Assembly: GCF_030929605.1 (NCBI RefSeq)
Contig: NZ_JAVFVS010000001.1
Location: 620,001-684,000 of the forward strand
Origin: Flavobacterium sp. LHD-80
Lineage (GTDB): Bacteria > Bacteroidota > Bacteroidia > Flavobacteriales > Flavobacteriaceae
Direction: 5' to 3'
DNA: 64,000 nt
Part shown: positions 60,027-64,000 of the stretch, piece by piece
How the letters are laid out: the number at the start of each line of letters is the position of its first letter
Numbering within the stretch: the first letter of the stretch is position 1
Program-made: the position numbers and the translations under genes
Notes under the pieces: model-generated
The model's input: the letters and a program-made list of their open reading frames with translations, nothing else
Database searches by the model: none
Told to the model about the DNA's origin: nothing

Positions 60027-63000
60027 ATGAAAAAAAATTTTACTTTTTGTGATCTCTACATTGAGAAGAGATTATTAGGGCTATTATTTTTATTTCTATT
60101 ATGCAGTAATGCTTTTGCACAGACTGTTTGTCGACCAGTGTCACAAACTAATAGTCAGGCGGGCTTATTGTGTATAGGCTTAGATGTAAACAGTCCTACT
60201 TTGGCCTATGATAATGATCCGGGCCTAACGACTTATGCAACTCTGCAAAATGCAGTCGGACTCCTTTGTATGGTCGAAGAGACCATGACATTGAACCAGA
60301 CCGTAAGAGCTGGAGATGAAATTGTACTTTATTTAGGTACAGGAAATGGTTTGCTTGATGTTGGACTGCTATCTAATGTCTCCATTCAGACTAAGCTTTC
60401 TGGTACAGACGTGGGTCCAAGAGTGGCGCTTAACAGTCCAGTTTTGAATTTAAGTTTATTATCAGGCAATGCTATTGGAGAAGTGAGATATACAGTTCCA
60501 GGTGATGCAAATCAAGTACAAATTCAAGTTGGCGGACTTTTAAGCCTTCTTGTAAACTTAAGAATTTACGACGTTCGTCTAGATTTTGCAAAACCTACCG
60601 TTACAGGAGGTTTGAATCAGACGATTTGTTCTGGAACTTCAACGACGTTAACCGCGACACCTGTTGCGGGAACAACATTAGCGTGGTATAATTCAGCATC
60701 TTCTACAACAGCATTAGCTACAGGAAATTCATATGTAACTCCTAGCTTAACTGCAAACACTACATATTATATTGGAGTAACTCGAGTAGGAGGTTGTGAA
60801 GGAAATAATCGTGTACCGGTTGTGGTTAATGTTTCTAATCCTGTGGCACCTGCAATTAGCACTTCTGGAACCGCAGTATGTTCGAGCGGTGCGACGCAGC
60901 AAACTACATTGTCTTTAATTAACCCAATTCCGGGTACAACTTACAATTGGTATTCAACGTCAAGTGGCGGTACAATATTAGCTTCTGGAAATTCCTATTC
61001 TCCAACAGTTCCTGTTGGAACAACTAGTTTTTACGTAGAAGCTGTTATAGGAAGCTGTATAAGTCCAACTAGAGCTCAAGTCGATGTAGTCTCTAATCCA
61101 GTTCCTGCGGCGGCTTCTGCATTGACGCAAAGTGTAACGATTCAATCAGGTCAAAATGCCACTTTGAGCGCAACAACATCTGAAGCAGGTGTAACACTAA
61201 ATTGGTACGATGTTGCAACGGGCGGTACAGCTATTGCAACAAATACTTCAACTTTTACAACACCTATATTAACTTCATCAAAAACCTACTACGTAGAAAC
61301 GCAAAGTGCAGCAGGAGGTTGTGTAAGCGCTTCAAGAGTTCCAATTACTGTAAATGTAATTACTACTCCACTAGGTGGGTGTTTACTGGCAAACAGCCAA
61401 CAAACAAGTTTAAACGGAATTTGCTTATTGTGCAGCAGTACAAATCCAGACAATTCTGTTGATGGAGATATTTCAACAGCAGCACGTTTGACTGTGCCAG
61501 TTGGTTTAATAAACGGATGGATTCAGCAAACATTGCAATTTAATAATCCAGGAAAAGCTGGTGATATTATAGATGTTGAATTAGAATTGCCTGGTGGCGT
61601 CCTTGATTTAAGTGTATTGAATTATATCAGTTTAGCGACATATAATGGAGCAACTTTTAATAATGATAGAATTTCTATAAATAATTTAGTAAGTGTTCAA
61701 TTATTAGGAGGAAATCGTTTTAGAGCAAGTATCACTGCAGGTGCAAATTTTGACCGAGTGGAGGTTCGCTTAGGCGGTTTAGCTTCAGTATTGACAAGTT
61801 TAGATATTTATCAAGCAAGTTATAGATATAGCGATCCAAATGTTACTGGAAATAAAATTATTTGCAGTGGACAAAATACAACACTAACTGCAGGCCTTGC
61901 TGTTGGAGAAACCGTTAATTGGTATTCTGCAGCCACAGGCGGTACTTCACTGGCAGGTACTGCAGCTTTTGTTACACCAAATTTAACAGCTGATACAACA
62001 TATTGGGCTGAAATTACTAGAAATGGCTGTGTAAACAGTGTACGTTTTGCAGTACCAATAACAGTTAACAATCCGGTTGCTGCAACACTTACGGCAGGTT
62101 CTTTAACTATTTGTGAAGGAAAGTCGGCAACCATTACTATTCAGTCTCCAGTTGCGGGAACAACTTATAATTGGTACGATGCCGCAACGGGTGGAAATTT
62201 ATTGTCTACAGGAACTTCTTTTTCAACACCAGTTTTAACAGGTTCAACAAATTATTATGTTGAATCAGTAATTGGAAGTTGTTCTAGTCCAACACGTACG
62301 CAAGCATCTGTTACTGTTAATCCGTCGCCTGCAGTACCAACTGTGGCTTCTTCAACAGTAATTATTCCTTCAGGACAAGTTGTTACTTTACAAGTTTCAA
62401 ACCCGATTGCAGGTGTCGCTTATGACTGGTACGATGTTGCAACAGGAGGAACAGCCTTAGTGACAGACAATCCGAGTTATACGCCAAGCCCAGCTTTAAC
62501 AGCAGATAAATCATTTTATATTGAAGCAAGAAGCACTTCAAATTGTGTTAGCGCATCAAGAGCAGTAATAAATGTTGTAGTAACGCCTGTGACACCAATT
62601 ACTTCTTGTTTACGAGCAATTTCGCAGGTAACTTCAAGAGGAGGATTGACAGGTTGTCTTCTTTGTTCGTCTGCTAATGATGGCTTTTCTGTTGATGCCG
62701 ATGACACAAATTTTGCGAGACTTTCAGTTCCGGTAGGATTAGTTGATGATTATATGCAACAAATGCTTACTTTTTCAACTTCAGGAAAAGCAGGAGATAT
62801 TATAGATGTTGAATTAGGAATTCCAGGCGGCATTGCTGATGTTAGTGCTCTATCCTATATAACTTTAAGAAGTTATAATGGAGGAACACCAAATGGTGAT
62901 CTAAATAATATTGGAGCATTAGTAAATGTTCAATTATTAGGAGGAGAACGTTTTAAAGCAAGCTTTGTGGCAGCTGGTGATTTTACGGCTGTAGAAATTC

Positions 63001-64000
63001 GATTAGGCGGAATCGCAACGTTGCTTACTAATTTAGATATCTATGGCGCTTCGTTCAGATATAAAGAAGCTACTATTACAGGTGCATCTTCGCCAATTTG
63101 TTCAGGTACATCTACACTTTTAACCGCATCAACTACAGCTGGTGATACAATCAATTGGTATGATGTTGCCAGCGGAGGTACAGCTTTGGCAACAAATACA
63201 GCTACTTATGACACAGGTAATTTAACTGCGTCAAAAACATATTATATTGAAGCTGTTCGTGGTGGAACTTGTATAAACAGTGTTCGCCAGCCAGTAACAG
63301 TAACCGTATTGCCTTTATCAGTTGAGGCAGATATTACTATCGCAAGTCCAATAGTATCGTCTTGTGCTGGAACGGCTGTTTTGGCTCCAACTTCTGGCTT
63401 AACTGGTGCACAGTTTAAATATTACACTGACCAGTCAAAAGCACAAGAAATCATCACAGGATCTACAGTTGCTGGACAAACAGGAGTAACTTTCTCAAAA
63501 GATGGATCAACTGGAGCGCTAACAATTAGCGGATTAGCTTCAGGCGCATCTTATACATATTATATCGCTGTCGGAAATGCAACAAGCTGTGACAATGCAG
63601 CAAATACGTTGAAGTCTGTTGTTGTTAATTTCCCAGCAACTTCTACAACTTTGGCTGTAACATCGCCATTAGTTGCCTGTGGAAGTGCGAACTTAAAAAA
63701 TGCAATTACCACATTGGATACAACGGGTAATACAACTTATACATTTTTTGATCCTTCAGATGTGGTTATGACAGATGAAGCGGCAATGAACATAATAATT
63801 AGTGGTGCTTACTCAATTCAGGCTCAAATCAACGGAGATGATTGTCCATCGGCAAAACAGCCAGTAACAGTGACAGTTAATCCGTTGCCAAGCTTGACAG
63901 TTGACCCTGCTCAATCTGTAGCTCAAGGTACAAATGTTACGCTAAATGCGATTTCAAACGGTACATTGGCTTGGTATGATCCACAGGGAGTTGCATTGGC
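60027..64000 (+). CDS. Giant repetitive surface protein with Ig-like domains (3' end outside window)
   Basis: The frame opens at ATG 60027 and stays open for 1324 codons to the window edge. A signal peptide ends near residue 32 (SNAFAQ). A module of about 155 residues occurs three times, at 35-190, 452-607 and 861-1017. Each copy begins with a Cys-led segment containing LLC and contains VQLLGG- or IQVGG-type strands. Copies 1 and 2 are each followed by three Ig-like domains of the CHU_C-associated type (WYDxATGGT, TYYVEA). Copy 3 is followed by one, then by different domains (YYIAVGNATSCDNAANT). Such proteins are usually type IX secreted adhesins with a sorting signal at the far C-terminus, which is not visible here. 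Confidence 0.88.
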   Translation, partial: MKKNFTFCDLYIEKRLLGLLFLFLLCSNAFAQTVCRPVSQTNSQAGLLCIGLDVNSPTLAYDNDPGLTTYATLQNAVGLLCMVEETMTLNQTVRAGDEIVLYLGTGNGLLDVGLLSNVSIQTKLSGTDVGPRVALNSPVLNLSLLSGNAIGEVRYTVPGDANQVQIQVGGLLSLLVNLRIYDVRLDFAKPTVTGGLNQTICSGTSTTLTATPVAGTTLAWYNSASSTTALATGNSYVTPSLTANTTYYIGVTRVGGCEGNNRVPVVVNVSNPVAPAISTSGTAVCSSGATQQTTLSLINPIPGTTYNWYSTSSGGTILASGNSYSPTVPVGTTSFYVEAVIGSCISPTRAQVDVVSNPVPAAASALTQSVTIQSGQNATLSATTSEAGVTLNWYDVATGGTAIATNTSTFTTPILTSSKTYYVETQSAAGGCVSASRVPITVNVITTPLGGCLLANSQQTSLNGICLLCSSTNPDNSVDGDISTAARLTVPVGLINGWIQQTLQFNNPGKAGDIIDVELELPGGVLDLSVLNYISLATYNGATFNNDRISINNLVSVQLLGGNRFRASITAGANFDRVEVRLGGLASVLTSLDIYQASYRYSDPNVTGNKIICSGQNTTLTAGLAVGETVNWYSAATGGTSLAGTAAFVTPNLTADTTYWAEITRNGCVNSVRFAVPITVNNPVAATLTAGSLTICEGKSATITIQSPVAGTTYNWYDAATGGNLLSTGTSFSTPVLTGSTNYYVESVIGSCSSPTRTQASVTVNPSPAVPTVASSTVIIPSGQVVTLQVSNPIAGVAYDWYDVATGGTALVTDNPSYTPSPALTADKSFYIEARSTSNCVSASRAVINVVVTPVTPITSCLRAISQVTSRGGLTGCLLCSSANDGFSVDADDTNFARLSVPVGLVDDYMQQMLTFSTSGKAGDIIDVELGIPGGIADVSALSYITLRSYNGGTPNGDLNNIGALVNVQLLGGERFKASFVAAGDFTAVEIRLGGIATLLTNLDIYGASFRYKEATITGASSPICSGTSTLLTASTTAGDTINWYDVASGGTALATNTATYDTGNLTASKTYYIEAVRGGTCINSVRQPVTVTVLPLSVEADITIASPIVSSCAGTAVLAPTSGLTGAQFKYYTDQSKAQEIITGSTVAGQTGVTFSKDGSTGALTISGLASGASYTYYIAVGNATSCDNAANTLKSVVVNFPATSTTLAVTSPLVACGSANLKNAITTLDTTGNTTYTFFDPSDVVMTDEAAMNIIISGAYSIQAQINGDDCPSAKQPVTVTVNPLPSLTVDPAQSVAQGTNVTLNAISNGTLAWYDPQGVAL

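Noticed and set aside
61202-61462. Plus-strand ORF of 86 aa inside the surface protein gene
   Set aside because: It is out of frame with the open 1324-codon reading frame and its low-complexity Cys/Asn/Tyr composition is that of a shadow of the repeats.

Overview
The window looks like a chromosomal segment of a Flavobacterium, probably close to F. johnsoniae. The DNA is AT-rich. Several genes carry the Bacteroidetes -7 promoter motif TAnnTTTG. There is a SusC/SusD locus, a repetitive Ig-domain surface protein of a kind usually exported by type IX secretion, a subclass B1 metallo-beta-lactamase, and many palindromic intergenic repeats. No rRNA, tRNA, CRISPR array, transposase or prophage gene was seen. 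The assignment rests on protein families and synteny, not on a database search.

Layout. 1-4.3 kb: minus-strand accessory genes (exported protein fragment, a NERD-domain gene split by a frameshift in an A9 tract, an AHSA1-like protein, a CPA1 Na+/H+ antiporter). 4.4-6.5 kb: dnaK behind a sigma54-like -24/-12 element with TGTCAG repeats. 6.6-12.2 kb: a lipoprotein, corA, then pta-ackA for acetyl-CoA/acetate conversion. 12.3-28.1 kb: a polysaccharide utilization locus (PUL) with a membrane-spanning hybrid regulator, SusC, SusD, a LamG lipoprotein, a GH144-type endo-beta-1,2-glucanase candidate, an alpha/beta hydrolase, a GH3 beta-glucosidase, a lipoprotein glycerophosphodiesterase and a GH43-like/F5-8C/FN3 protein. 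28.4-39.7 kb: M28 peptidase, YiiX-like hydrolase, outer-membrane protein, kdsA, arylamine N-acetyltransferase, an overlapping pair resembling alkylglycerol monooxygenase and lysoplasmalogenase, then clpS, prmA, tpiA and a TlpA-like thioredoxin. 39.9-44.1 kb: two small exported proteins, a DoxX/MauE-like membrane protein, a DUF1599 protein and divergent folP. 44.2-50.4 kb: rlmH, a monooxygenase-fold protein, exported adenosine deaminase, a pirin-OsmC-GNAT operon and an AlkC-type DNA glycosylase. 50.6-58.8 kb: nadC, a YihY/BrkB membrane protein, a DUF2147 protein, metallo-beta-lactamase, priA, an opposing LytTR regulator, the rpsF-rpsR-rplI operon and a DUF6495-like gene. 58.8-60.0 kb has no convincing gene but holds a C8 tract. 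60.0-64.0 kb is the 5' part of a giant repetitive surface protein that runs off the window.

How the genes work together. The PUL is the main functional unit. GH144 plus GH3 points to beta-1,2-glucans. The esterase-like hydrolase and the exported glycerophosphodiesterase suggest a more specific target: the succinylated and phosphoglycerol-substituted periplasmic glucans of other bacteria. Glucose from the PUL can feed glycolysis and then Pta-AckA. The overlapping 35.0-37.0 kb gene pair suggests ether-lipid breakdown. Intergenic regions hold several repeat families: a 29-bp perfect-stem element at 44.1 kb, a ~150-bp element at 32.5 kb, CACAAATT-type palindromes, CTTTGCG palindromes and degenerate 8-nt-period CTTAG arrays.
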